Source of the DNA: Pegoplata infirma
Lineage: Eukaryota; Arthropoda; Insecta; Diptera; Anthomyiidae
Reading direction: 5' to 3'
Assembly (NCBI GenBank): GCA_963921195.1
Contig: OY992537.1
Location: 182,420,065-182,484,064, forward strand
Length of the DNA: 64,000 bases
In this document: positions 33,781 through 44,744 of the stretch, in pieces
How positions within the stretch are numbered: the stretch's first letter is position 1
Layout of the letters: each line of letters begins with the position of its first letter
Translations under genes and position numbers: made by a program
The notes under the pieces: generated by a model
Database searches by the model: none
What the model saw: only the letters and a program-made list of their open reading frames with translations
Told to the model about the DNA's origin: nothing

Positions 33781-34600
33781 TTTTGCACTAAAGAAATAGT
33801 ATATAATAAAAATGGCGGACCGAAAAAAATAAATTTTCTAATCCATTGGGTCTAAATGCAGAACTTTCAAAATGTTTTAGAGGTTGGTTTAGTTCTGCAG
33901 GGGGAAGTGTTGTTCCCATTGTCCGATTTTGTTCATTTCCGAACTCAACCTGTCTGGCAATATAAGGCATATTAGTGCCAAATCTCGGGAGTCTAGCTCT
34001 TTTATTTTGGACTGCATTGTGTTAGATACAGTCGGACGGTAAGGACGGACATAGTTAGAATGTCTTACTCTCAAAAAAAACTTGTAAAATGAAAACTTGT
34101 ATTTTTTTTTTTTGCTACCTCCTATTTGACAAAAATTTCTTGTAATTTTACAAGAATTTTACCAATACTTTTTTTATTTTACAAGCTTTTTACCAATAAA
34201 ATTGTAAATTTACCATTTTTTTGACGCGATAAAACTAACAAGGAGGTCTTGTGATTTTACTAAATTTTTTGCGACCTCTTATTTAACGAAAATTCCTAGC
34301 TAAAATTGTAATTTTACAAGCTTTTTACCAATACAATTGTAAATTTACAACTTTTTTGGCAAAATAAAACTTACAAGGAATTCTCGTGAATTTATTAGAT
34401 TTTTTGTAAAAAAAAGTTGGAAACTTGTAAAATTACAAAAAAAAATATAAAATTACAAAAAAATTTAAATTTCAAAATATTTTGTTAAAAAACTAGGAAA
34501 ACTGTAAAGTATTGGTTTAATGGGATTACGAGACTTTTTATAGTAATTTGACAAGGTTTTTTTTGTGTGTAGAATCGATCAGTGGATTAGTGCACGCACA
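33781..34600 (-). mobile_element. mini-me-type element, partial
   Basis: Shares TTTTTGCACTAAAGAAATA, AGAGGTTGGTTTAGTTCT, GCCAAATCTCGGGAGTCTAG and TTTATTTTGGACTGCAT with 26930-27265. It ends with GGACGGACATAGTTAGAATG, split by the TA-flanked element at 34068-34569, then TAGAATCGATCAGTGG. Only a vestige of the GGAC array remains. Confidence 0.65.
34068..34569. mobile_element. TA-flanked element (CACTCAAAA family) with a verifiable empty site
   Basis: The left end CTCTCAAAAAAAACTTG and right end GGTTTTTTTTGTGTG are flanked by TA (34066-34067, 34570-34571). Removing it leaves AGAATGTCTTAGAATCGATC, exactly the uninterrupted mini-me sequence at 27337-27358. The body carries GCTACCTCCTATTTGAC and several TTGTAATTTTACAAG-type palindromic words. 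Confidence 0.85.
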
Positions 34601-34634
34601 GAGGTAAAAACCGGCGAAAATTAAAAATAAAATT

Positions 34635-35166
34635 ATTATACCCTCCACTTAGTGATAGAGGGTATATATAAGTTTGTCATTCCGTTTGTAATTCATCGAA
34701 ATATCGATCTGGGACCCCATAAAGTATATATATTCATGATGCCCGATCGATTTTAAGACATTCTAGCGATGTCCGTCTGTCCGTCTGTCTGTTTGTCTGT
34801 CTGTGGAAAATGCTGTCGCGGACAAAATATTGCACGGAGATGACTGAAACATAATTATTGGAAGTTCTCCCGAGAAGTTTGGTATTGCATTTGAGCGATA
34901 TCGGTTCAGCGGTTCAAAAGTTATGAACGAAAATGTAAGCACACCTCAAAAATTTCAGTACATTCAACATAAGTACGAACATATTTTTTGACAAAAAAAG
35001 AAAAAAATCGCGGATTTTTTTTACCAAAATTTTTTTTCGCGGAAATTTTTTTTCAAAATTTTTTTTTTTTTCAAAAGTAATTTCCTTTTAAATAAAGTTT
35101 TTTGCAATAATCTTTTTGAAATTGTGGAGGGTATCACTACATTCGAATTTAACTTTTTTACTTGTT
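34635..35166 (+). mobile_element. mini-me/DINE-type element, complete
   Basis: The left end TATACCCTCCACTTAGTGAT continues through GACCCCATAAAGTATATATA and CTAGCGATGTCCGTCTGTCC. The body has GATATCGGTTCAGCGGTTC and AAAAGTTATGAACGAAAATG. The right end is GTGGAGGGTATCACTAC, ATTCGAATTTAACTTTTTTA, CTTGTT. The body words recur in reverse in the copy at 53214-54091. Confidence 0.8.
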
Positions 35167-35917
35167 TTTTTTTTTCAAATTGATGCCAAATGAGAGCTAA
35201 AACTTCAAAACATGCGATTACAAAGTTTTGTTCCAATCCCTTGACAAGTTTAGGTTTTATAACGAAGCAAAGTTGAGTATTTTTGAAATTGATATATTTT
35301 TAAAATTTAGCATTATTATTACATGTCATATGCATTTCGGTAATTTCGAGTGCGTGGATCAATTTAAACAGTGGTGGTAAAAATAAATCTAAACAAATAA
35401 AAAAATTATAAAAAATACAAACTTTGGAAAGCAAAAAAAATTTTGCCTAAAATTGCTCTTAAGTCGCTATACCACAAATTAGTATAAGGATTTCCAAGTA
35501 AGTACTAATTAACATCAGTACCAAGTTTAACCAAGTCTTTCAGTTAGAGCCTTTTAAAGTTGGGTCATTTATATTAAATAAAGATCTTTTTGAGCTGTGG
35601 AAAACTCAAAAAAAAAATAAGATGGTTGAAATACTGACAATTAAGGCACAACATCTTAAAACACATTCAAAAATTTTTTTTCGCGAACAAAAAAAAAAAA
35701 TTTCGCGGAAACAAAAATTCCGCGGAAATTTTTTTTTTCGCGAAATTGGTTTATTATTGTTTTCTTAACCTGCCTACAACATTTTATAAGTTTACATGAA
35801 AAATTAAAGAAGTTATGGGGTTTTGTCCGGAATTTACCACTGTGCAGTGGTGCGTTCCATGTCACATCAAATACTTTGAACATTTTTTTAGATTTTTTTA
35901 CAGTTTTTCGTATCATA
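35167..35917. other. No gene seen; TTCGCGGAAA-type repeats
   Basis: TTTTTTCGCG/CGCGGAAATTTTT words appear at 35030-35045 and again at 35680-35740. The phrase GTGGTGCGTTCCATGTCACA lies at about 35848, and related GACATGGAATGCCCC at about 59403. No element is delimited and no coding domain is visible. Confidence 0.35.
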
Positions 35918-36839
35918 CACTCAAAATTCTAAAATTCTCTGTAAAATGACTGTAATCTCCATTCAACAGATATTTGATAGAGTTTTCTGTCAAAATACAG
36001 ATTTTAAGAAAATGCTTTGTATTTTGTTGTGACAAAAAACAAAGTTTGATATGTTCTATTACTTTTAACTTAGTTATCTTTATTTTACAGATAATTAACA
36101 CAGCTTTCTGCTAAAATACAGATTTAAGCTAAATATTAAGTTTTATCTGAATTTTAAATCGTAATTTCATAGTAAAATACAGAGTTTTCCTTAAAAATTT
36201 AGTTTTGAGTAAATTGTTTTTGTCACCAAACACCAAAATTTCATCTTTTTTTTTTTTTTTTTTTTTTTGAGAAAAAAAATTAAACAGTACCAAAAAAAAG
36301 TTTTCTAAACAAAAACAAAAAAATCTTTTCAGAAATCTTAAAAAAAAAATTTCAAAATAACATGCATTTAACTAAACCCTGTAAATTTACAGAATTTTTT
36401 CAGTTGGTTGCATCAAACGAATTTACAGAGTTTTTCTTTGCTAAATGGTCCTTTATTTAACCAATATTTCACTAGAAACTCTGTAAATTAAAATTTTTTT
36501 GTTATAAGGGTTCAAGTTGAAAAAATGCAGAAGAAAAATTGAATTTCTAAAAATTATAGACATTTCTGGTATTTCCTATACCGGTTTCAAACACCCCAGT
36601 TAGTGTTTTTGTTCAAATCATTTTACAGATTTTTAGAGCGTTTTCTCTGTCAGAAGGCGCTCATATTTAACCAATATTTTACTACAAACTCTGTAAATTA
36701 ACAATTTTTTTTTGTAAAATTAATTTAACAGAGTTTTATGGTAAAATTACCAAATTATGTTGCTACCTGGAAAAGAATGGTGTACTCTGTTAAATTAGCA
36801 GAGTTTTTCTGTAATTTAACAAAGTTTTTATTTTGAGTG
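35918..36839. mobile_element. CACTCAAAA-type element rich in CTCTGTAAA words
   Basis: Left CACTCAAAATTCTAAAATTC after TA, right AAAGTTTTTATTTTGAGTG. The interior repeats CTCTGTAAATT, TAACAGAGTTTT and GCAGAGTTTTTCTGTAA many times in both senses. The left TA is present; on the right the flank is CG, so one end may be mutated. Related in layout to the TA-flanked family, but with its own internal repeat. Confidence 0.6.
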
Positions 36840-36869
36840 CGGTTATTAGAGTCATTTGAGCCAAATTAA

Positions 36870-37165
36870 TAGGACACGTTTGTATAGGGGATATGTCAAA
36901 ATATGGACTGATTTTTTCAATTTCAATGGGCTTCGTCCTTGAATGAAAATACGCTGAAGTTTAAAATTTCAGCCAAACCGATTTATAATTGCAACCTGTT
37001 TAGTGTTTAAGCCCGACATGGAAAGACAGTCGGACGAATGGTTAGACGGACATTGCTAAATCAACTTAAACAGTATTTCGGAGTCGATCGGTATATTGGT
37101 CTAGGACCAATATTTTGAATAGTTACAAACATCAGCAAAATCTCATTATACCCTGTAACCCAGAG
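36870..37165 (-). mobile_element. mini-me-like element, CCCTGTA subtype, partial
   Basis: AGACAGTCGGACGAATGG, GACGGACATTGCTAAATC, GAGTCGATCGGTATATTGG and ATTATACCCTGTAACCC follow the mini-me order in reverse but with the ATACCCTGTA terminus. The same subtype occurs at 43838-44330 and probably at 63676-64000. The outer left boundary is unclear. Confidence 0.5.
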
Positions 37166-37175
37166 TGGTGTAGAG

Positions 37176-37300
37176 CAGCGGTTACCAACCTTTTTTGCTC
37201 GCGTACCCCTAATTTAAAATTTTATCAGCCGCGTACCCCCAAGTAGCCAGTTTTTTTTTTGTTAAAATACTTCACATATAAATATAATAGTTAATTTTAA
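37176..37300 (+). mobile_element. Single end of a hAT-like element
   Basis: CAGCGGTTACCAACCTTTTT followed by GCTCGCGTACCCCTAA and a second GCGTACCCCC resembles the common hAT terminus CAGNGGTTCNCAACCTTTT. No inverted partner is visible downstream, so it is truncated. Confidence 0.5.
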
Positions 37301-38821
37301 AATTTTTGATCTGCGGGTATTATAATTTTTTTTGAAGAATTTAGTGGAGATCAAGACAATGGCGGTATTTTTTTTTTTTTGAAAAATGTTCGCTCTTTGG
37401 GGTGGTTCAATGCATTTGAAAACGAGGATTTTGTGCTGATTTTTTTGCAGAGCAAAAACGGCTTAAAATATTCTACACCAAAAATTAAAACAACGGACGT
37501 TTTTTGAACTCTTAAAAAAAGTTCCAAAAACCCATCACAGGTCGCGGATATATATATACTAGGGTGGGTCAAATTGTAGGGGGCCGAAAAAATGTAAAGG
37601 GGCTCATCAAGATTCTTATTCTACGGGTCATTTGAAGATACTTTGCCAAAGAAACCATAGCTCTAAAATGATTTTCGAGCCCCCGGATTTTTCAAAATAG
37701 GTTTTTTTCCCAAATACTCAAGAATAGAGATAAAAAAAATGCTATTTCCTCTAGCCAAATGTGTATGTGGGGGTTTTTGGATCGAGGAATCCATTTTTGA
37801 CATCTATTTTTATTTTTAAGTACCACCAGAGGGCGCTTTCGTACATTTTTTAATTTTATCGTTATTTTTTGGGTAAATTTTCGAAATTTTTTGTGGAAAT
37901 TGACGAATATTTGACTTTCTCATTAGACAACCCCAAATTTTAAATAGCCCAGAGTGTTCAGCGTTAAAAATTATGGGGGGGAGGGGGGGTGGGTTATTCA
38001 TTCACGACCTAAATCGAATTTAAGACAAATTCGTAAAATCTGTGCAATTGAAGCTTATGATAGGTTTTTTATAAACTCTCACTAGCATCGGATCTTCCAC
38101 ATGGTTACGGTAGTGTAATTTTTTTTTTAGAGCTAAGTCGCGTATTTTTTTTCATCTTTGAACAACATTGCAAATAAAACGTTTACATTTACATTTCCCA
38201 ATGTAAAATGAGAGACTGGAGCCTTTTGCTTTGCATTTATCTTCAGTGTAGTATTTGTCAAGCAAGGTATTAAATTTTCGGCCAAGAAAAAATAGCATCT
38301 TAAGCCGCCCAGAGACACAATACATGTTGGATCACTTGTTAGTTAACCAAAAAATATTTTCAAAATACACTTATCCGACAAATTTATACACATGTTGGAT
38401 GACCGCTCATTTTTTTAAAATTATTGAAGGAGTAACAGAATATTTTTTTTATTTTGCAATTTTTTTTAATGTTTTTTTAATATATTTAGGTTAAAATTCA
38501 CTTTTTATCGTCATTGCTTTATACAAAAACATCATTTTGTGAAAAACAAAAACAAATAATAAATTAAAACGTCTCTGTTACAACGGTCTGATGACAGGTC
38601 AATACACCATCCGACATGTCATCCAACTTTTCATCCGACCATCGAAAAATCCAAACTTTTTGATTTTTCATCCGACCAGCCATCCGACAGCCCCATACAC
38701 GAGAAAAATTACATTGGTCATTCAATAAGTCATCCAATTTGTTTGAAATGTATGGGAGCCTTTAAAATACCCTGTTTAGTTGGCAGATTGAGACCAGTCA
38801 AATCAGATAACATACACACAA

Positions 38822-39320
38822 AAAATTGTTGGCTAAAAATGTTCAATTAAATTTATTGATCAACATAATGTAAAAGAGTCAATCAATGTTTTGATTAAAA
38901 TTTTTGTTATTTTCTTTAACTGTCGAATTACAAATTTTCAACATACCAGATTTTTTTCGCTTTAGTTTATTTGAATAGATTAATTCAAAAATATACAAAA
39001 TAATCGGGGTTTACTATTTTATTGTTGGCAACATCTTGGAAAGCAAAAAAGATACAGTTTTTGATAATTTTGTCATAAGCTTACAATTAATTTGTTGAAT
39101 CAATCATTATTTTGATTGACTATAAATAAAAAATTGATCAAATATTTGATCAAAATCGAAAAAATGTTTGATTGAAAAAATTTATAATCAATCACCTACA
39201 ATTTGATGATTGGTTAAACAATTTTTTTGATTGGAGGAATTTCAATCAAAAATTGATTGAATCCGCGTTTCTGTTGACTGAAATTCTTTTCAAATTTTGT
39301 ATGTGTACCAAAAGCAGGAA
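38822..39320 (+). mobile_element. GATTGATT-type repeat family G, copy 2
   Basis: Contains AAAAATTGTTGGCTAAAAAT, TTTATTGATCAACATAATGT, GAATAGATTAATTCAAAAAT, AATCAATCATTATTTTGATT and AATCCGCGTTTCTGTTGA. These line up with 56395-56740 and, inverted, with 28975-29500. Possible ends TACACACAAAAAATT and AAATTTTGTATGTGTA. Nested in the long-TIR hAT-like element. Confidence 0.65.
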
Positions 39321-39405
39321 CATCGTGAGAAGGCATATGTTTCAAACTACTTTCGGTACTTATTGATGTTGGTGCGGCTTGTGATGTTGACGGCAATGGA
39401 TCCAT
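39300..39405 (-). other. Short unassigned coding-like frame inside a hAT-like element
   Basis: The minus-strand frame starts ATG at 39405 and reads MDPLPSTSQAAPTSISTESS, LKHMPSHDVPAFGTHTKF before entering the family G insertion. Ser/Thr/Pro-rich start with balanced codon use. It lies about 550 bp inside the right TIR, where a transposase first exon could be, but there is no domain to prove it. Confidence 0.3.
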
Positions 39406-39953
39406 GTTTAAAATTAAATATTAATTAATTTATAAATATTAATATAAGATTTTCCAGCTAGACTTTTAGGTTTTATTCCTTCAAAAGCTGGTAAAGATGT
39501 GATTTAGGTCTTAGCTGGAAATCTATCGATTTTATTTTTAGAAAAGCTGGAAAAAGGAACAAAATGTATGGAATATGATTTAACAATTTATAATTCGAGT
39601 ATATGTTTTGAATGTATTCAATACAAAGTCAAAAATTCGTCTATTTCCACAACAATATCGTATATTTTCCCAAAAAAATTTACGAAAGCGCCCTCTAGCG
39701 GTACTCAAAAATAAAAATGAATGTCAAAAATGAATTCCGCGACCCAAAAAACCCCCAATACACATTTGATTAAAAGGAAATACAATTGTTTGCCTCTATT
39801 CTTGAATATGTGTAGAAAAAATACCTATTTTGAAAAATCCGGGGGCTCGAAATTCACTTTAGAGCTATGGTTTCTTTGGCAAATTTGCTCAGAATGACCC
39901 ATAGAATAAGAATCACGATGAGCCTTTGGGTCGAAAAAATTTGACCCACCCTA

Positions 39954-40394
39954 ATATATACAGTTTTTATTTTTTTTTTTTAATTTTTTTTTAATACGAG
40001 GGCAGATTAATAATGTCGTGACTTTTCTTACGAAACACCCTCGTATATACAATAAAAGGGCGTTTTGAGCTTAACAAAATGGTACCAAAATTTCCACTCT
40101 ATCAGAATTCGTCTCAAAAATGCATAAAAACACGTTTTTTGGGAACTTTGACATAAATTTTCTCAAAAACCTGTGGTCATAGAAAAATTTGGGAACCATA
40201 TTCGGAATCAGCATCGAAAAGTTATTCGAAAACAAGAAGTCAGATCTCAAAATATAATCAAAAAATATCCCAAATTGCTCTCTAAATTGCACAAAAATAC
40301 TTTTTTTGTGAAATTTTACCTCAACTTTCTTAAAAACCTGACATTATCGAAAACTTTGGAAACCACATGCGAAACCAACATTGAAAGGATCGAT
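39954..40394. other. No gene recognised
   Basis: ACGAGGGCAGATTAATAATG near 39998 and GAAACACCCTCGTATA near 40035 form a small inverted pair (ACGAGGG/CCCTCGT) that may be a remnant of a small element. The remaining open frames (40071-40292 minus, 40173-40478 plus) overlap and have no domain. Confidence 0.35.
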
Positions 40395-40895
40395 AGTCAT
40401 GAAATGGTCAAAGCTACCGTAGCAAACGAACTTAAATTTGGAAGTTGGAGTCCATCAGCTGCACGGGGAGCAGCATAACACCACAAAGTAAGGAACCTTT
40501 TGCATACGAACACTTTAAACTCTTGTAATTTTTTGTTTGTTATCAGATTTCTTACAAATTTAAACAATAAAATGGCAAGCACCTAAAAGTTTCGTATCAA
40601 TTATAGGAAGTTCACAGTTAGACTTTGGAGGAAATTACGAGGATAGACCTGAAAAGTTAAAAGCAATTCGCAATGAAGGTCAATGTATTTAGTTTACATC
40701 GATAAGCGGGAAAAAATTTGTGGTATCGCTATGGACCACTTGCTCTATGCGGAGTGCCCATCTGGCACCGCCACCCTAACCTAACCTAAAGGTTTCGTAT
40801 GCAAAAGGCACCCTAGTGTGGTGGGTTCTGCTGCCTCCCCTGTGCAATCCTTGGACTCTAACTGCCAAACATAAGCTTTGACCATTTTAAATTTC
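40395..40895. repeat. Inverted repeat flanking a non-LTR 3' tail
   Basis: The left arm (about 40395-40512) has GGTCAAAGCTACCG, CACGGGGAGCAGCATAAC and CCTTTTGCATACGAAC. The right arm (about 40793-40895) is its inverse: GTTTCGTATGCAAAAGG, TGCTGCCTCCCCTGTGC and AAGCTTTGACCAT. The arms differ by many substitutions. The minus-strand frame 40781-41020 (starting METILGFSTNHSQIF) covers one arm and is unassigned. Confidence 0.6.
40600..40792 (+). mobile_element. 3' tail of a non-LTR retrotransposon
   Basis: GTGGTATCGCTATGGACCAC, CTGGCACCGCCACCC and TAACCTAACCTAA resemble the 3' UTR of the RNase H-type element at 51850-51960 (GTGGTATCGCAATGAACC, then CACTTACAACCTAACCTA). Coding sequence is absent, so it is 5'-truncated. 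Confidence 0.5.
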
Positions 40896-41993
40896 ATGGC
40901 TACTGATTGGCTAATTTTTTCCCCAAAAAGGTTAGCCATTTCTCCCACTGAAGTGCACTGTGGGCTGTATGTCAGAAAAATTTGACTGTGGTTCGTTGAA
41001 AATCCAAGAATTGTTTCCATTTGAATGGGTATTTTTGAAATTTAAATATTTTAAAAAACTTTTTTTTTTTAATAACATACAAAAATAGTACAGTTTCTTC
41101 AAGAAAAGCAAATTGAAAAATTAATAAACATTTGCGTGTAGGTACCTACTCGTTCGTGTAAGGTAAACTAAAGTTCTTAAAAAAACTTGTTGTCATACAC
41201 ATTAAATTAAAGTAAAAAAAAAAAACTGAAACTAACTTGAACAAATCTTATTAAAATAACAATATCTTTATAATTTTTGAGTATTTGGCCTACATACATA
41301 AAATACAATATATTCAAAAATAATACAGATTTTCTTTCTTAATTTGGCAGAAATGTATTTTATAGTCATAGGCTGGGCAAGTTTGTGAGTGCGACAAAAA
41401 ATCTGACATCGGGCCAAAGATGTCCTCTGCTAAAAATATTTTTTTTAACAGCCTAGCAAAAACTAGATAATGAGTACACATTCCCAATTGGATTACCTGG
41501 TAATGAGTACTAAATTCTCTCAGCATTACTTTAAATCTTTAAAATAAACAACTACACTTAACTCATTATGTAATCAGATTCTTGTAATCTGAATTCGTGC
41601 GTAATTGAAATTTCTTTTCGCAAATAATTTTCTAAGAACGAAACTATTTTGTGCTTGACATATGCGTGTACTGGACATATTTCCCCACATTTTGGTACCA
41701 AGAGCTAATCCCACATTTACCCAGAAACCATGTTAATTTTGATTTGAAAAAGAGTCCAAAATTTTTTTTTTTTTTATATAGTAATAAATATTTATAATAT
41801 ATTAACAATTATAGGTACTGTTGGGTGAGCTATAATCATTGCCCAGCCCAAACCGCTGGAGATAGAGACTTGAAATTTGAAATATAGTTTTGGGTCGCGA
41901 TAAAACCACCCACTAAGATTGAATTTTTAGAAATTCCGTTACAAAGGGGGGGGGGGGTTAAAAGGGTGAAATAGGGTACTTCGGGAAATATTA
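40896..41993. other. No gene seen
   Basis: AT-rich with a G-run (GGGGGGGGGGG at about 41947). From about 41850 the text (GAGATAGAGACTTGAAATTT, AAATTCCGTTACAAAGG) is a unit of the repeat that resumes at about 47085. No coding domain. Confidence 0.4.
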
Positions 41994-43349
41994 TATACTA
42001 GCAGGCCCGCCGGAACTTTGTCACCGGTAATAATAAATACGGTATTCAAAAAGGATTAGGATTAGAGTCCCCATTTGTAAAATTGTCCCCTGCAGAATCT
42101 TTATTTTATAAAATTTTTATCGTTGAAGTCTTTCATAAAAACTATTTAGAACAATAAAATTCTAACAGTCCCGTTTAGCCCGGAATCGTGTTATAATGAA
42201 ATGATTATATTCCCCGTATCATTCTGTTTCTTTCCCCGATCTTTTCCATTTCGTCCCCTATTCTATTCATTTCAATTCATTGACTTCGAATTCATTTCGT
42301 TCCGTGTAGGCTTCATTCCTTTCTGTAAAACATGTGTTAAAGAAAAAAAAAAAACATATTAGGGTCGTTATCAGTGAAGCAAGCCGGTCGGCGCGGCTGA
42401 CGGCTGAGTCGCTAAGCCGATATTTTTGCACAAGCCGCGCCGCCGCCGATATCATCGGCTGGTCGGCAGCTCAAACTCCAGCCGATTTTGGCGGTTTTGA
42501 AATTAAAAAGAGCATATTCCTCAATTTTGTTCCATTTGGATATTAAAATTTCTAAAAGTCATGTTGGAATTCAAAAAAGTCCAATTAAAATATAGAAATC
42601 ACAACTGAAATTAAAAAGTTCGCATTTTCAGAAAAACTAATTAAAAATTACAATTTCTGAATGACTATTGGCCTTTTCCAAATTTCAAATGAAATTTCTA
42701 GGTTTCAATACTTTTTTTCTAGATTTCATTTGAATTTCAACTAAACTTTTCTCAAATTTAATTGCGATTGCTGAATTTTATTCGTCTGTTTTATTTGTGT
42801 TTTATATTGTTGGGCTTTATATTTTGTAATTTAATAGGTATATTAGTTCGGTTTGAGTCCTTATTATTTCTGAGAAATAATAACTCTTGTTTACAAATTA
42901 AAAAAAATTTTGCGATCCACGGCACTTTGCATTTTTTTTCAATGTAAAATCTTACGCAAAATCCGAAAATGTTTTAATATTTAAAAAGTTTATGTAAAAG
43001 TTATTCATATCTTTTTTATTCAAATTCCCAATAAAATTACCTAACTTTTGCAAGAAATCCGGAATCGGTACGATCAAGGAAACCATCAGGACATTATAAG
43101 GAAGTTCAAAATATCCTTTTTATGGTTATATCCTTATAAGTAGTCGAAGTTTGCAAGAAATTTCCTGTTCAAAACAGATGTGTTAAGTAGACACTCCAAT
43201 AAAAAGAAAATCTAAAATCCATTAAATATATCCTGAAATATTTGCAAAAGAAGTAAAAATATTGAACCAAATTTGAATATTTTTTTCATACATTTGTTCG
43301 TACCAATTTTTATGATTTTTTGGTAAAATTAAAAAAAAGATTAAATCAC

Positions 43350-43625
43350 ATTTCCTAAAAATGTTTGCCTCCTAAAACGAATCTGACACCAAAAAATTGT
43401 ATCAAATCGCGTTCTCGAGATATAGCCATTTTTAATTTTTGTGGACCAAGTTCAAATAAAAATATGAATAACTTTAACATACACTTTTTCAATATTAAAA
43501 AAATTTTCGTTTTGAGGGCTTAGTCCACAAAAAATGAAAATGTCTATATCTGGAGAAGGCGATTCAATACAACTTTTCTGATGACAGATTAGTGTTTAGG
43601 AGGCCAAAATACTTTAGAAAATGTA
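43350..43625. repeat. Imperfect foldback, arms ~100 bp
   Basis: The left arm (ACATTTCCTAAAAATGTTTG, CTCCTAAAACGAATCTG, GATATAGCCATTTTTAATTT, TTGTGGACC) is mirrored by the right arm (AGTCCACAAAAAATGAAAAT, GTCTATATCTGGAGAAGG, CAGATTAGTGTTTAGGAGGC). Non-coding, inside the hAT-like element at 42372-45772. Confidence 0.65.
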
Positions 43626-43837
43626 TCCAACATGTCTGTGCAAAAACCGTGTAGAGTAGTGTTAATGTTTATATATTTTTAACGAAAATAGTAGTTAACT
43701 TTTATTTGTTTAAATACTTTTTTGTGTGATTTCGTGTTATATGTATTTTTTCTAGTTTTGTTTTAATTTTTTTTTTTTGTTCAGAAGGGGGGGGGGGGCT
43801 TTTGTCCACCCCAGAATAATGGTCTAGATACGCTTAT

Positions 43838-44330
43838 GCCTACACCACTCTTTGGTACAGGGTACAGATGGTCGCGTGAGTGACTTTTGACTCACACTCA
43901 CGAGTACTCACACAAACTTCACTCACACTCACGAAACTTTTTTTTATAAAAAAAAGAATTTTCTTTTTTTATGAATGAAAGAAAATATAAAGAGAAAATA
44001 AAGCACGCAAAAAAATGACTCACGCAAACTCACTCACGCAATTTTTCCATTCACTCACAACCACTTGAGTAAAATTGAGTTTCAGTCTCACTCAAGCGTG
44101 AATCACGCGCAAATCTGCTTATGTGCCCATCTCAAGTACAGGGTATTGGGAGTTTGTCTTAATGTTTGAATAGATTTGAAGATTGGTCCTAAACCAAACT
44201 TCAAGTATAACGATCGATTTAGAATCACTTTCTCGATCGATTTAGCGATGTCCGTCCATGTAAACATAGTGAGCACGATACAGGTCGCAACAATCAATTG
44301 ATTTGACTGATATTAAATGAATGCTTCCTT
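43838..44330 (+). mobile_element. mini-me-like element, CCCTGTA subtype, with insertion
   Basis: CACCACTCTTTGGTACAGGG is followed, after the insertion at 43863-44135, by TATTGGGAGTTTGTCTTAAT, GAAGATTGGTCCTAAACC, AACGATCGATTTAGAATC and TTTAGCGATGTCCGTCCATG. The order matches mini-me: terminus, GTTTGTC, GGTCCTA, CGATCGATTT, GCGATGTCCGTC. The right boundary is not clear. Confidence 0.6.
43863..44135. mobile_element. Small hAT-like element of GTGAGTG words
   Basis: Left TACAGATGGTCGCGTGAGTG, right TATGTGCCCATCTCAA, with 8-bp duplication GTACAGGG (43855-43862, 44136-44143). TAGAGATGGGC-like termini are common among insect hAT elements. The inside is made of CTCACTCACG/ACTCACACTCACGA words. 273 bp. 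Confidence 0.7.
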
Positions 44331-44744
44331 TTTCCCAAGGAAGAAGCCTCTTGAAATTAAAAAAATAATCGGTCATTGTTTTAACCTAGCCCCCATACAA
44401 ACGGCCCCCAAATTTGGCTAACATTACTTTTATACCCGTAATTTAACAGGTATCCTTTCGAAATTTGGCATGTGAATAAATAAATACCAAAAAAAAAAAA
44501 CATATTTTGTAATCATATATTTGGAATGTTTCCAAATTATAAAGAAATCTGACCATTTCTACTTGTTGTCCCCACACTAACAAAAGAGCTAAATTAATTT
44601 TGGGATACAATTTTCTTCAAAATAGTCCATAAATTTTGCCACAATTTAGTAAAATTTAACTAAAAGTTTAGAAATTTAGAAAAGTTTCGAAAATTTCCAC
44701 CCATTAGTTTATCATATTTATCTTCTTAGATTTAAAAAAGATTT

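Larger units (their letters stand above)
37560..39953. mobile_element. hAT-like element with ~280-bp TIRs
   Basis: Left end TAGGGTGGGTCAAATT, right end AATTTGACCCACCCTA, perfect 8-bp duplication ATATATAC (37552-37559, 39954-39961). The arms (to about 37845, and from about 39680) both contain CATAGCTCTAAA-type, GGGGGCTCGAA/TTCGAGCCCCC, AGGGCGCTTTCGTAC and TTTTTGACAT blocks. The interior holds a family G copy and a short minus-strand frame at 39300-39405. No transposase domain recognised. Confidence 0.85.

Noticed and set aside
40770..40792. CCTAACCTAACCTAA as an interstitial telomere repeat
   Set aside because: It is only about three units long and ends a non-LTR 3' UTR; the related copy at 51945-51955 ends similarly. 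Flies also lack TTAGG telomeres.
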